A stretch of DNA of 64,000 nt from assembly GCF_947179515.1 (NCBI RefSeq), contig NC_067483.1, positions 88,256,835 to 88,320,834 of the forward strand, written 5' to 3'. The position numbers and the translations under genes were made by a program. Shown in pieces: positions 46,970-58,802 of this stretch. The notes under the pieces are model-generated. The model had not been told where the DNA came from. It searched no databases and worked only from the letters and a program-made list of their open reading frames with translations. The stretch comes from Apodemus sylvaticus. Lineage: Eukaryota; Chordata; Mammalia; Rodentia; Muridae. Within the stretch, counting starts at the first letter, position 1. Each line of letters begins with the position of its first letter.

Positions 46970-48429
46970 CTGTTACCCAGAATCCTTGAGCCTGAGAGGG
47001 TTTTCTCTTCTATCAGAGTTGTCTGAGAAAGATAGAGCACAGGGCATACCCAGGGGCCAGGGGCCTCCACTGGAAGGCAGAGAGGTGGTCCCTGCCCACT
47101 TGGCCCTTTGGCCCTTAGCTCCTCCGTGGCCACTGCTCACGTCCCATGGGTACCTAGGCTACAGGACCAGAAGAGGCCTTAGGAGGCAGATGCATATCCG
47201 TATCCTAAAGTCTCCTCTCACCGCATGCTGTGACAGGTGACTTTGTCCTGTAGTGTCTGACCAGTATTTGAAAAGTGCACTTGAGGCTAAAACCTGCTTC
47301 GTAAGGGCCATATGGATCCACACTCCCAGCTTGGAATGGTGCCTGGCACACACATAAGCACTTGTATAGTGTCTGCTGCTGACGTATCATGCATGCATGT
47401 ATGTTATGTATTTGTTTTGAGACGGGGTCTTCTGTCACTGTCACCTGCTTCTTTAGATGATAAAAGCAAGGCACCAAGAATTTATAAAATTTAGCAAGCA
47501 CTGAGACCCAGCTGTTCTAACATGGAGCTGAAGGAGTAGAGACAGTCAGGTGCCTGCAGCTGTGGGCTGGACATGCTTCTGGGCAGATCTGGCCTCTGTT
47601 TGGAAGGGTTCTGTCCCTAATTCTGTGGCAGGAGCAAGACACAAAGCCTGAGCTCTCGTGACGGGAGCCTAGTGGGCGAGCCCTCCCAGAAGGAATTGGT
47701 GTCTGAGAGGCACATTCTGTGGCACTCTGAGAACAGAGAGACACGGCAGGCTTCATGTTTCCTGAGACGGTGCTACCAAAATCTTTAGTTCGAAGCTTCC
47801 ATCTTCCTCTGGCAGGAGAGGGTAGGTAGGGTGTGATGAGCACTGTGATGGACTTTGACAGGCCTGTGGGGGTACTGAAGGACACGCAGTTCCTGTGACT
47901 GTGAGATATCTATGAAAGCAACCAGAGCCGGCTGGAATATAGGACTCTGCCCTCTCTTTGTTTCTCCACAGACAAATCTAGACCTGCACTGGCCTATGGA
48001 GAAGTCTCCGAGAGTCTTAAACAGGCCTGGTGTTATCACTATTATACACAGCTACAGTCCTAGCATGCAGGGGATAAAGGGGGGAGGACTGTCACAAGTT
48101 TGCGGTCTGCCTGACCTAGACTCGGCTCTGAAATTTTCAGCCCAGCCATCGCTATGCAGGTAACATAGTACTTCAACAGCTGGTGAAAGAGACTCTTTTT
48201 CCCCTTGGAATTCTGTCCCACAAAACAGAACTTTGACATTGTCAGATAATTCCAACAGGCGTGAACAGTATTGTTGAGAGACAGTGACCCAGTCTGTGTG
48301 TCTTCCAGACAGCTCTCTGTACTCTTTCTAGACAGCCCCCCCTCAGGGCTCAGGGGCTTGTCTCGTGCTGAGTTCCCAGGAGGTCCCAGGGGTGTGACCT
48401 TTCTTGTCCTTCCTCCCTGCCCCCCACCC
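46970..48429. other. Lefty2 proximal upstream sequence
   Basis: Mostly single-copy, with a B1-like remnant at about 48027-48125. SMAD-box-like motifs occur near 48290-48340. Confidence 0.5.
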
Positions 48430-48543
48430 CAGGGCCAACTATAAAGAAGGCCAGTACCAGCCCTCGGCAGAACATCTAGGCCCCAAGAGCTTTTCAGGGC
48501 ACTTTAGGAACGCATACCTCCACCATTCCTCCTGGGCAGCGTC
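48430..48543 (+). promoter_or_regulatory. Lefty2: Lefty2 core promoter with TATA box
   Basis: TATAAAG at 48440-48446 lies 98 nt before the ATG, which predicts a start near 48470 and a 5' UTR of about 70 nt. SMAD-box-like GTCTG/AGAC motifs occur just upstream (about 48290-48340), as expected for a Nodal/Activin target. The TATA box is read directly. Its use is inferred. Confidence 0.65.
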
Positions 48544-49699
48544 ATGCAGTCCCTGTGGCTTTGCTGGGCACTCTGGGTACTGCCCCTGGCTGGCCCTGGG
48601 GTGGCGATGACTGAGGAACAGGTCCGGAGCAGCCTACTGCAGCAGCTGCAGCTCAGCCAGGTCCCCATCCTGGACAGAGTGGATGTGGAAGGGATGACCA
48701 TCCCTACCCACGTGAGGTCCCAGTACGTGGCCCTGCTGCAGGGAAGTCATGCTGACCGCTCCCGGGGCAAGAGGTTCAGCCAGAACTTTCGAGGTGAGCT
48801 CTTCCTGCTGTCCCTGATCTCTAGACAGGCAGACTGACCATGCCCACTCTGGTGATGTGGACCCTTTCTTTGGGTATGTTGAGGGGGTGTGACCATGTAC
48901 TGAGGACTCTCAAGGCCTGGAGGAGGTGGTACACCAGGCTGGAGTGACTGACAAGACCCAGACTCAGAGGAGAGGGAAACAGGGAAGAGCAGGATCATAG
49001 GGTATGAGTGGGTGTAGCAAGGGCCCGGTTCTTCTGGAGGCAGTAGTGCGACTTCTGGGGTCATGATCTAGGACCATCTGGGACAGTGGCTTGTGCTGTG
49101 AACACTGAAGGCATGGTTGAAGCCACTTTGGGTTAAAAGCAAACAAAACCTCCAGCATCCTGAGATCAGACTCAAAGAAAGCCAGATGCAAAGCCGGGCT
49201 CCTGTAAGGACCCGACTCTCCTCAGCTCCATTACTTCTGGGTCCCAAAGCTCTTTGTGCTTCATTGGGGAAGTTTTGGGACCCAGGTTTTTCCTGGAGAT
49301 TTTAGGTAACTGGTTTTCCAGGCGCAGAACTGGAAAGGCTCTGTCCTAGCCTACTCCGAGCACAGTGGAGAGGCTGGGCTGACTCTGTCCTTGTCCACAG
49401 AGGTGGCAGGCAGGTTCCTGGTGTCTGAGACCTCCAGTCACCTGCTAGTGTTCGGCATGGAGCAGCGGCTGCCGCCGAACAGCGAGCTAGTGCAGGCCGT
49501 GCTGCGGCTGTTCCAGGAGCCGGTGCCCAGAACAGCTCTCCGGAGGTATGAGAGGCTGTCCCCACACAGTGCCCTGGCTCGGGTCACCATCGAGTGGCTG
49601 AGAGTTCGTGAGGATGGCTCCAACCGCACTGCCCTTATCGACTCCAGGTAGGGGGATGCTGCTGGATGAGGAGGAGGAGAAGGAGGAGGAAGAGGGGTG

Positions 49700-49746
<47 letters not shown>

Positions 49747-52700
49747 GGGAGAGTTGGGAAGTGCGGGTTCGGCCCTGCCGGGGTGGAGGGGAGCAGCAGA
49801 TGATAGGCAGGACCCGACAGACTCCTCCAGGGCCTCCCTAACAGCCTGCCAGTCCCCTCGCCTGACGCGCGCCGCTGTGTCTCAGGCTCGTGTCCATCCA
49901 CGAGAGCGGCTGGAAGACCTTCGACGTGACGGAGGCCGTGAATTTCTGGCAGCAGCTGAGCCGGCCGAGGCAGCCGCTGCTGCTCCAGGTGTCGGTGCAG
50001 AGGGAGCATCTGGGCGCGGGGACCTGGAGCGCACACAAGTTGGTCCGGTTCGCGGCGCAGGGGACGCCGGACGGCAAGGGGCAGGGCGAGCCGCAGCTGG
50101 AGCTGCACACGCTGGACCTCAAGGACTACGGGTAGGCTGGAGGTCGGGTGGCTAGGGATGCGATCGACCGGGATCCTTCTCCCTTCCTCGTCTTCCGCCG
50201 AGTTTTCGTACCAGCTCTCGTGTGGACTATGTAGGCTGCCCCAGAAGATGAGCCATTCCTACCGATAATATTTTCCCGTGGTGCGTTTAGAAATGGTATT
50301 ATAATATTATAACATTTTATTTCCACTCACCCCTTCATGACTAAGTCTTTGAAGGTTTTTAGCTGTAAGACAGGTGTTGGTAGCGCATGCTTTTAATTCC
50401 ACACTTGGAAGGGAGAGGCAGGCAGATCCCTGAGTTTGAGGCCAGTCTGGTCTACAGAGGATAGCTAAAGCTACACAGAGAAATCCTGTTTCAAAAAACC
50501 AAAATCAAAACGAAACCAAACCAACCAACTAAACAAACACTAAAAAAAGAACAAATGCTAACAAAACACATCTTATTAGGCATAAACTTTAAACAGTTGT
50601 TATTTGCTACTTTTGCGAATGTGCATCCTGTGGACCCGTGTGCATGTGGAGGTCAGCAGACAGCTAGCTCTGTGCACTGTGTTCTACTCTGTCACCTTTA
50701 TGTGGCTTCCAGGGATCCAATCCAACCCGTGCTGTCAGTCTTGCATGGCAAGCTCTTTACCTGCTAAGCTACCTTGCCTCCCCTGCATATACTCTTTGTT
50801 GTTAAAAATTACTGCCGGGCGGTGGTGGTGCACGCCTGTAATCCTAGCACTCTGGGAGGCAGAGGCAGGCGGATTTCTGAGTTCGAGGCCAGCCTGGTTT
50901 ACAGAGTGAGTTCCAGGACAGCCAGGGCTACACAGAGAAACCCTGTCTTGAAAAAACCAAATCCAAAAAACAAAAAAAAATTATTTTGGGGGAATTTTAT
51001 ACATGTATACAATGTATCTTCATTATAGCCTTCTCTACTCCCCATCTTCTTGCTCCTCCTGATAAGCATTATAGTGTGTGTACATAGGTGTGTGTGTGTG
51101 TGCATATGTGGTTTGTGTGTTGTGTGAAGTATGTGTGCATGCTATGTATGTGTATTGTGTGTGTATGTGGTATGTATGTGTGGTGTGTGTAATATGTGTG
51201 CATGTGTGTATGTGTGGTGTGTGTATATATGTGATTGTGTGTAGTATGTATGTGTGGTGTATGTATGTGTGGTATGCATGTATGATATGTGTAGTATGTG
51301 TGCTGGTGTGTATATATGTGTGTGCAGCATGTGTGTGCATGTGTGTGTATATGTGTGTGAGTATATGTGTGGTGTGTGGTGTGTATGTGTGTGTATATAT
51401 GTGTGTGGTGTATGGGTGGTATGTATGTGTGGTGTGTGTGGTGTGCATGTGTGTGTGTGGTATGTATGTGTGCATGTGTATATGTGTGTGTGTGTCAAAG
51501 GATGACCTTGAATGTCGGTGAGGCCTCCTTGTTACTTGCATGTAGTTTGGCTGCAAGTTTCTGGGGGGTTTTCCTGTCCCCACCTTCTGTTTTTCTTTAA
51601 GAGCATATTGATTACTGAGGCACACTTCACGGCTAGCCTTCTGTGGGCACTGGGGATTTGAACTCGGGCTGCTCTCATATTTGTGCTCTTCCCCTATTAA
51701 GCATAATGTTTTGTATTTTGAGGCAAGGGTCTCAGAGCTCAGGCTGGATGACCATGGACTCTTGATCTTCCTGGCTTCACCTCCTTAGTGCTGGGATTAC
51801 AGGCGTGTCACCATGCCAGCAGCATGGAAATTTTCTTTTCTTTTTTTAAGATTCATTTATTTTATTTATATGAATACACTGCAGCTGTCTTCAGACATCC
51901 CAGAAGAGGGCATCAGATCCCATCACAGATGCTTGTGAGCCACCATGTGGTTGCTGGGAATTGAACTCAGGACCTTTGGAAGAGCAGTCAGTGCTCTTAA
52001 ACCACTGAGCCATCTCTCCAGTCCCAGCATTTTTTAAAAATTTTTATTTATTTATTTATTATATGTAAGTACCAGACACTCCAGAAGAGGGAGTCAGATC
52101 TCAACACATTACATGTGGTTGCTGGGATTTGAACTCAGGACCTTTGGAATAACAGTCAGTGCTCTTAACCACCAAGCCATCTCACCAGCTCCCAGTATGT
52201 CCTTTTAAAAAACTTTTTCAGTCTCACTAAGGAGCTGGCCTGGAACTCTGTGTAGATCAGTCTGGCCTCAAATTTACAGATCAACCTGTCTTTGTTTCCT
52301 GAGTGCTAGGGGATTAAAGTCAGGCATACCTTGCTCAACTTTATTAGGTATTATAGGTAACCAAGTATGGTTTAACGCTTATAGGAGGGTGTGCATAGGT
52401 CATATGTACAGACTCTACCATTTGGGTATCCTTGGGCTTTCTGGAGGCCATCTCCCATGGACATTGGTCACTGAGGACAAGTTGCTTAAGACCAGGCCTT
52501 TGTCATGAAGTTAACTTCTATCTAGCTCTGCTTTTCACTGGTTCTCTGTCATGTCACTGAGCACCTTTGGGTGTCAGTGTCCTCAGTTATAGCAAGGTTA
52601 AGACTAGAACTTCCTTCAGGATTCCTCTGAGGATGAAGTGCAAGCATCGTCTGAGGTAACACGTAGGCCATACTTAGTCCTGGAATACCAAGACTCTTAA

Positions 52701-53217
52701 CAAGCAGTAGCTCACCTTATGTTCTAGACATTTATTTATTCTTTAGTCTTCACAATTCTCCCTGAATACCTTAGGAAATGGTGGGTAGGACTTCCTCCCA
52801 GATGCTCCTGACCCCTGCCCTGTCAGGTGACCTTTGATCTCTCACCCCTATAGAGCTCAAGGCAATTGCGACCCTGAGGCACCAGTGACTGAAGGCACCC
52901 GATGCTGTCGCCAGGAGATGTATCTGGACCTGCAGGGGATGAAGTGGGCCGAGAACTGGATCCTGGAACCCCCAGGGTTCCTGACTTATGAATGTGTGGG
53001 CAGCTGCCTGCAGCTGCCGGAGTCCCTGACCATCGGGTGGCCATTTCTGGGGCCTCGGCAGTGTGTTGCCTCAGAGATGACCTCTCTGCCCATGATTGTC
53101 AGCATAAAGGAGGGAGGCAGGACCAGGCCTCAAGTGGTCAGCCTGCCCAACATGAGGGTGCAGACGTGTAGCTGTGCCTCGGATGGGGCGCTCATACCCA
53201 GGGGGCTAGATCTGTAG
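48544..53217 (+). CDS. Lefty2: Lefty2, left-right determination factor 2 (spliced, 4 exons, 368 aa)
   Basis: Exons are 48544-48793, 49401-49647, 49886-50131 and 52854-53217 (stop TAG). Introns are GT..AG and the total is 1107 nt. Lefty proteins are secreted, monomeric TGF-beta relatives. They block Nodal and its EGF-CFC co-receptors and limit Nodal signalling in gastrulation and left-right patterning. Visible: a signal peptide (about 1-21, LWLCWALWVLPLAGPG), a prodomain, and RXXR convertase sites RGKR at 74-77 and RYER at 132-135. A cysteine-rich C-terminal domain in exons 3-4 ends in CSCASDGALIPRGLDL. Lefty2 is preferred to Lefty1 because of the leader sequence, ESLTIGWPF in exon 4, and the RGxDL end, where I recall Lefty1 having a different tail. 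Length equals the mouse protein. Intron 3 (2.7 kb) is filled with SINEs and TG repeats. Confidence 0.95.
49664..49745. repeat. GGA and (TG)n repeat in Lefty2 intron 2
   Basis: GAGGAGGAG-type purines, then about 45 bp of (TG)n, 17 bp after exon 2. Confidence 0.9.
50365..50985. mobile_element. B1, B3-like and B1 in Lefty2 intron 3
   Basis: Forward B1 at 50365-50560, reverse B3-like at 50610-50785, forward B1 at 50812-50985. Confidence 0.8.
51073..51497. repeat. Long degenerate TG/TATG repeat in Lefty2 intron 3
   Basis: About 425 bp of TGTGTG mixed with GTATG and ATGTG units. The open frames through it on both strands are compositional. Confidence 0.92.
51708..52340 (-). mobile_element. B1, two B2 and B1 in Lefty2 intron 3
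   Basis: Reverse B1 at 51708-51823, reverse B2s at 51838-52026 and 52032-52193 (the second internally deleted), reverse diverged B1 at 52215-52340. Confidence 0.8.
52525..52695 (+). mobile_element. Possible MIR in Lefty2 intron 3
   Basis: GTCACTGAGCACCTTTGGGT, GTCCTCAGTTATAGCAAGG and GAGGATGAAGTGCAAGC follow the MIR pattern but are diverged. Confidence 0.5.
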
Positions 53218-53520
53218 TCTCCGTGTCCACAGTTTTATTCTCAGTGAGCTGGCTACCTTGTCCTACCGTAGTGCTCACATTTTACCTTTGCCCTAGTCTT
53301 TCACGCCTTGGTTTCCTTGTCCATCACCTAGCTTAAGCACTTACGTGAGTAAATCATGTCCCGCCAGCAGGACACCCCGGCCCCACTTAGCCTAGGACAC
53401 GGTTGTGCAGTGAACAGGTTCCCAGTTGAGTCTGTTTTCTGGCCAGTTCTCAGCTAAGTGTGCAACAAAACTCTGTGGTGAGAATGGGAATCAAAAGCTA
53501 ATTTACTCTCACACAGTGAT
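53218..53520 (+). other. Lefty2: Lefty2 3' flank / probable 3' UTR
   Basis: About 300 bp of non-repeat sequence between the Lefty2 stop and the next long repeat. No AATAAA or ATTAAA is present. The only hexamer variant I see is AGTAAA at 53348-53353. The transcript may end here or run into the repeat. Confidence 0.4.
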
Positions 53521-54900
53521 TGCTGGGGACAGCATACCATGACAGGGACTGCCCGCAGCAGGCTGGAGGAAGACTTCTCCGAAGCCTGCAGCAGCAACTT
53601 GTTAAAAACAATTGTTCCCATTTCTCCTAACTTTAGCCCTGGACAATGGCTGTATACATTTCATTTGTGCATGACTGCTTTTCAGTTGGCCTTGGTGTGC
53701 ATAATTATTCTATTATATCTGACTTTCTTACTTCCTTCTTCTTCTGCTTTGGTGAATTCTGTGAAACTAGATGCTCCCTGATGTAATGATTCTTAAACAA
53801 TTACAAGTTGAGGCATGGGGCACAGCACAGCACAGTCCTTCCCCCCCCCCACCCCCAGACAGGGTTTCTCTGTGTAGCCCTGGTTGTCCTGGAACTCACT
53901 CTGTAGACTAGGCTGGCCTCGAACTCAGAAATCCGCCTGCCTCTGCCTCCCAAGTGCTGGGATTAAAGGCGTGTGCTACCACTGCCCGGCCACAGCACAG
54001 TCCTAACAGCCCAGGTGCATGTTGTGCCCTCTCAGCTTGGAAACAATGTAATAACTGCACAATGGTAGTTTCAGATTAATGTTTGACTTGCAAAGAAAGT
54101 TTGATAAAATTATTAGAAAATGAAATTGAGCCAACATTGGGACCCTGGAAAGGTAAAAACTATTGAAGTTATGAAATAAGTTTTGCACAACATTTGAGAG
54201 TGGTTCCTGGATAAGCAAGTACAATACATAAAATCTTATACAAGTAAAACTAAGTCAAAATTCTGGACTCTTAGGAGAGTCATTGTGTGCAATGTGCAGA
54301 AACACAAAGCTAGCAGAACTGACTCAAGGGTTAACCTGACTCTGGCTACTTCCTGGCAGCTTTGCCAGTGTCACTAATCATTAGAGCATCACAGGAAAGT
54401 GCAAGTAGCTGACCTCAGAGCTCTGAGCACTGAAGTATAATAAGTCAAAAATTAAAGTTTAAATAATGTTGTTGGCAATTATTATTTTGGCCACAGGCCT
54501 GGGAATAGGAGAAACTTCAACTTTGGAGAAACAATTATAATTCTTGACTTTGTGGAATGTGGTTATCCTTTTGAATTTGTTTTGGCAATGATTATACAAT
54601 GTCTTTTTTTTTTAACCTGCTTTTGGAGTATCAATAAAAGACTGGGGCAAGAGAAAGAGAGAGCGAGTCATCGAGTGGAGAGAGAGGGGTGCATATGTGG
54701 TGTGCATGAGGTGAGTGTGAGGAGAGTGTATGGAGTGAGTGAGTGTATGTGTGTGTGTGTGTGTGTGAGTGAAAGGGGAACACACAGGTGTGTAAGAGTG
54801 TGAGAGCTTGGGAAAAGAAAATCCCACAGGAGAAAAGCAGAGTGGGCAAAATGCAGAATGCCTGTAGCCTCAAGCTGTGAGTGAGCGAGAGAGAAAGAAA

Positions 54901-54939
<39 letters not shown>

Positions 54940-55060
54940 AACTTTAAGCATTGAAAAACTGCCTGTCAGTTTGTACCCCAAAAGTAGTCTGTGTCTATTA
55001 TGCACCTTCCAGATATCCCAGCTTCCAGTTGAGAACTCAGATCCTGTGTGGAGGCTGGAC
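53521..55060 (+). mobile_element. Long dispersed repeat, copy B, just downstream of Lefty2
   Basis: Direct-orientation partner of copy A (33690-35870), beginning with the same TGCTGGGGACAGCATACC about 300 bp after the Lefty2 stop. It lacks copy A's B1 at the corresponding site and instead carries its own B1 (53840-53990). AATAAA near 54636 sits before a GA-rich array. Family not identified; no ORF of note. Confidence 0.7.
53840..53990 (-). mobile_element. B1 inside copy B with 14-bp target duplication
   Basis: Reverse B1 (C-rich junction, then CAGACAGGGTTTCTC to CACTGCCCGGC). The duplication CACAGCACAGTCCT is at 53826-53839 and 53991-54004. Copy A has no insertion at the matching CACAGCACAGCCCT. 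Confidence 0.88.
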
Positions 55061-55167
55061 GCCTCCCCCCCAGTGATATTTACACAAAACAAAACAACAG
55101 AAGAACTCCAACAAAGCCCTAGATAGGATATCTGGAAAGAGCCCACCAGGTTCTGACCCATTCCAGA

Positions 55168-55521
55168 CTTTTTTTCTTCTCTCTTGAGACAATGTCTCAA
55201 TATGTAGCCCAAGATGGTCTCAAACTCAAAAATATACTCCTGCCTCTGCTTCCCAAGAGCCAAATTAAAGTCATTCTCTATCATGATCAGTCAGCTGTAT
55301 ACTTTCACAAATACTCCGAGGCCCTAGTTCTAAGAGCACTAAGAAGTGGGGAACAGCCAGGCGGTGGTGGCACACACCTGTAATCCCAGCACTTGGGAGG
55401 CCGAGGCAGGCACATTTCTGAGTTTGAGGCCAGCCTGGTCTACAGAGTGAGTTCCAGGACAGCCAGGGCTACACAGAGAAACCCTGTCTCGAAACAAAAC
55501 AAAACAACAACAAAAAACAAG
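55168..55521. mobile_element. B1 fragment and young B1
   Basis: Reverse B1 fragment at 55168-55262. Forward B1 at 55356-55521, bracketed by an exact 15-bp AAGAAGTGGGGAACA at 55341-55355 and 55522-55536. Confidence 0.9.
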
Positions 55522-55539
55522 AAGAAGTGGGGAACAGGA

Positions 55540-56200
55540 AGGACTATCGGCTGGGACACTGGTCAGGAAGTCAAATATTTAGCTTCCAGAACTGAGCACA
55601 AGCAGGCGTCTCAAGGCAATGCAGAAGCTGATGAGTTACTCAGTTGGCTTAAAAGGGAGCAGTGGGCTTCAGCTTGGAAGCTTCATGGCCGCAGGGAACA
55701 GAGAGCCTCCAGCGTTACGGGCTACTCCAGAGTCAGCACGCCCGGGTGTGTTTAATGTTCCACCCAGAGAACTCCCTTCAGACAGAATATGCATAGACAT
55801 GATGCTTTTTCCATATTTTGCAAAAACCAATGAATCATAGATAATCTGAAGAAACAAAATTCACGGGATGCTTTACACCTGGTGCCTTACGTCATTTCTA
55901 GGACTCTCAGCAGAAGGGCATGATGGGTAATGGTGGCGACTTGATCGAATGATTTGAGGTTGTCAGAGTCTCTCCAGTTTGGAAGCTTGAAGACCACAGT
56001 AACTAAGTTTAAGTTTCCTCATGCAGCTTTCATTTGAAAATATTATTTTTAACAGTTACATAACACTTCCTCTTTAGAAAGTATTTTGACCCTCGCCTTG
56101 GAGAGGAGACTCTGGTTGTGTGGTAGGCAAGCATTTGTGGAGCTAGGCTAGGCAATAGTATGTGTCTATCTTAGGTATCATCACTTAAATCTTTGTAACT
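55540..56200. other. Intergenic, nothing recognised
   Basis: Single-copy sequence between Lefty2 and Pycr2. Confidence 0.45.
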
Positions 56201-56204
56201 AAAG

Positions 56205-56665
56205 CCAGACACGGTGGCACACACCTTTAATCTCCACACCCAGGAAGCAGAGGCAGGTGGATCTCTGTGAGTTTGAGGCCAGCTGGTCTACAAAGCAAAC
56301 TATAGGTCAGCCAGAGTGGTTATAAAGAGGAACTCTGTATCAAAAGTCTTAAAAATAAACAACAACAACAACAAATAAATTATTGTAACTAACGCACAGA
56401 CTAGTCCTTTGAGTCTTGACTAGAATAACTGATTTACCTGCTAAACTTTTTTTTTTAAAGCCATCCTTGGGGATGGGGAGATGGCTAAGCACTGGCTACC
56501 CTTCCAGAAGATCCAGGTTCAATTCCTAATACACAGATGGCAACTCACAATTGCGTGTAACTCAATTTCCACAGGATCCAACATTGTTTTCTGACCTCTG
56601 TGGGTACCAGGCATGCGTGTGATACATTCACACAAATTACCCACGCACATTAATAAAAAACTTAT
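56205..56665 (+). mobile_element. B1 and B3-like SINE
   Basis: Forward B1 at 56205-56365 with a CAA-repeat tail. Forward B3-like at 56468-56665 (GGGGATGGGGAGATGGC). Confidence 0.75.
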
Positions 56666-56814
56666 TTAAAAGAAATTCTTCCCACGGTTGGACAGCGAGA
56701 ACAGCAAATTCCTTATTAAGAGCAAGGGAAGAGTAGAGATTAAATAAATTATACTTTTCCGGTCTGGTTTTGTTGGTGTCTTTGGTTATTGGAGTCCACA
56801 CACATTTCTAGTTA

Positions 56815-56836
56815 CTTAACACTAGGTGGCGCTCTG
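56815..56836 (+). promoter_or_regulatory. CTCF-like motif
   Basis: AACACTAGGTGGCGCTC matches the CTCF core CCASYAGRKGGCRS except for the first C. It lies between Lefty2 and Pycr2, outside any SINE. Function is inferred. Confidence 0.45.
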
Positions 56837-57117
56837 AACCAGAGTTTTCAAATGAACGCTGCTCTTGCTGTAGGAGCTGGTACAGAGGCGATGACCTTTT
56901 CTGTGGTAAAGCCAAACTTGCCAAAGTCTTTCTTTGGTCCGTCTGCATTTCCTTAGTTGGTATGAGCAAATACTTCTTTTACACTGCTACAAGAAAAAGC
57001 CCACAAAACTCTATTTCCTTCTTAAGAGAAGGGAACAAACACAGGCAGTAAGCCAAACTCCATTACAAGTGGGACTTTTAATTTTTCAATTTTGTATTTG
57101 TTTATATAGTTTTGTTT

Positions 57118-57715
57118 TAAAATAGGGTCCTATGTCTTTTGTAGCCATATGTCATGGAGCTCACTTTGTAGACCAGGCTGGTCTCAAACTTAGAGGTCTG
57201 TCTGCCTCTGCCTTCAGAGGACTGGGTCTAAAGGCTGTGTCCCTACCGTGACCCTGCTTACTGCAGTCTACACTTAGCTACACTACATATCATTGGTTTA
57301 CATGACATGGTTACAAAATCCAAAGATAAAAAGTTTCATCAGCTTTGTCTATAAAATTATTATTTTAGTCTATTCTACAGCACAAGATAGTGTTGTCTAA
57401 TCTTTTTGTTTGTTTGTTTGAGGCAGAGTCCTAAGGCAGGCTGTATCAAGGGTGACCTTGAACTTTTGATCCTTATAACCAACTTCTCAAATGCTGAGTT
57501 ATGCACTGGAGGGGAAGGAACCTGGTCCTTCCGCACACTACCGACTGAGAGCTAGATTCCCAGCCTTCTAATGATAAACTGGAACTTTAATTCATTTTTT
57601 TTCAAGGCAGGGTTTCTTCTATCATATATCCCAGGCTGGCCTGGAACTCTCAAACTTACTGCCTCTGTCTGCAGATTCCTGCCTTTACAAGATCTGCACA
57701 ACCCGTCCTGGCTTA
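57118..57715 (-). mobile_element. Three diverged reverse B1-like fragments
   Basis: Fragments at 57118-57255, 57410-57565 and 57595-57715 with GACCAGGCTGG or CCAGGCTGGCC cores. Confidence 0.6.
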
Positions 57716-57951
57716 TCTAGCTGAGTTCTTCTAACTGGCTTCTAACTGACGTCTTCTAAGACATCAAGATTAGAATCTATGTTAAGATGTCCTCATTGTA
57801 TGGGAAAAGGAAATACAGAGCTATTCTCCCCCAAACCTGTCGTATTGGTTCTCCATAGGTGATTGAGACTGAAAATGGTGCTGAAGTGCGGGTCAATGGG
57901 GAGCCCAGGCCTGATGGGTAAAAGGCCCAGGTTCCAACTGAAGGACTGAAA

Positions 57952-57978
57952 AAGAAAGAAAGAAAGAAAGAAAGAAAG

Positions 57979-58062
<84 letters not shown>

Positions 58063-58078
58063 GAAGAAAGAAAGAAAA
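57952..58078. repeat. (GAAA)n repeat
   Basis: About 127 bp of AAAG tetranucleotide repeat with a few interruptions. Confidence 0.95.
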
Positions 58079-58079
58079 G

Positions 58080-58802
58080 ACAGCTTTCTACTGAGTCTAA
58101 TTTTGGGAAAATAAACGAAGGTGAGGAGGACAGGCTGCTAGAGACTGGCCATCTGCCTAGCTGGGGCACCCGAGTACTCCGTCCCATTGCTTGGATCTTC
58201 CCGGTTCGCAGAAGGCGCAGGCCTGTTACTTAAGGATAAGACACGAGGAAGGCCCTGAGGCCCTGAGGCCCTGATAAAAATGACGCTGGCTTCGGAGAGC
58301 ACAGGGGGGGGGGCGAGGGGAGAGAGGAGACTGAACTGGTTTTGCTATTGGCTGGGAGGTCAGGAAGGGAAGCGGAGGATCCCCTTAGAGACAGATAGGA
58401 GGGCGTTCCTAGGCAGGACAGCAGGGTCAGGGTGGGGCCCTCCTGGACAGTGTGTCCCAAATGCCTGGGTTCTGGATGGTAGGCATTCTTCTACCCCGAG
58501 GTAGAAGGCAGATGGTATGCAAGTAGTTTCCGCTTCTAGGAAGACTGGTAGGAAGATCCATTGAGTCCAGGAACATAAGCCCAACCTGACTCTGGCAAAA
58601 AAACAAAAACAAAAACAAAAAAAAACCAAAACCCAAGTCGTCCCACTTTAACTGTTTGTCTACCACAGTATCCCCAGAACCTGGCTCAGTAGGTAAATCC
58701 ATTCCATTAATGGAATAATACACGTTAAACTCTTGTGTAAAACAATGTTTCCGTGCCGTTGGGAAACTGCTTATGATTTGTATACTATAGAAATTTATGT
58801 TC
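58080..58802. other. Intergenic, nothing recognised
   Basis: Single-copy sequence upstream of Pycr2, with an A-rich patch near 58600. Confidence 0.45.

Noticed and set aside
51035..51625. 196-codon minus frame rich in His/Thr/Tyr
   Set aside because: Derived from the degenerate TG/TATG repeat in Lefty2 intron 3.
48544..53217. Lefty1 as the identity of this gene
   Set aside because: Leader, ESLTIGWPF and the C-terminal RGxDL fit Lefty2, and the position between Sde2 and Pycr2 fits Lefty2 in the conserved gene order.
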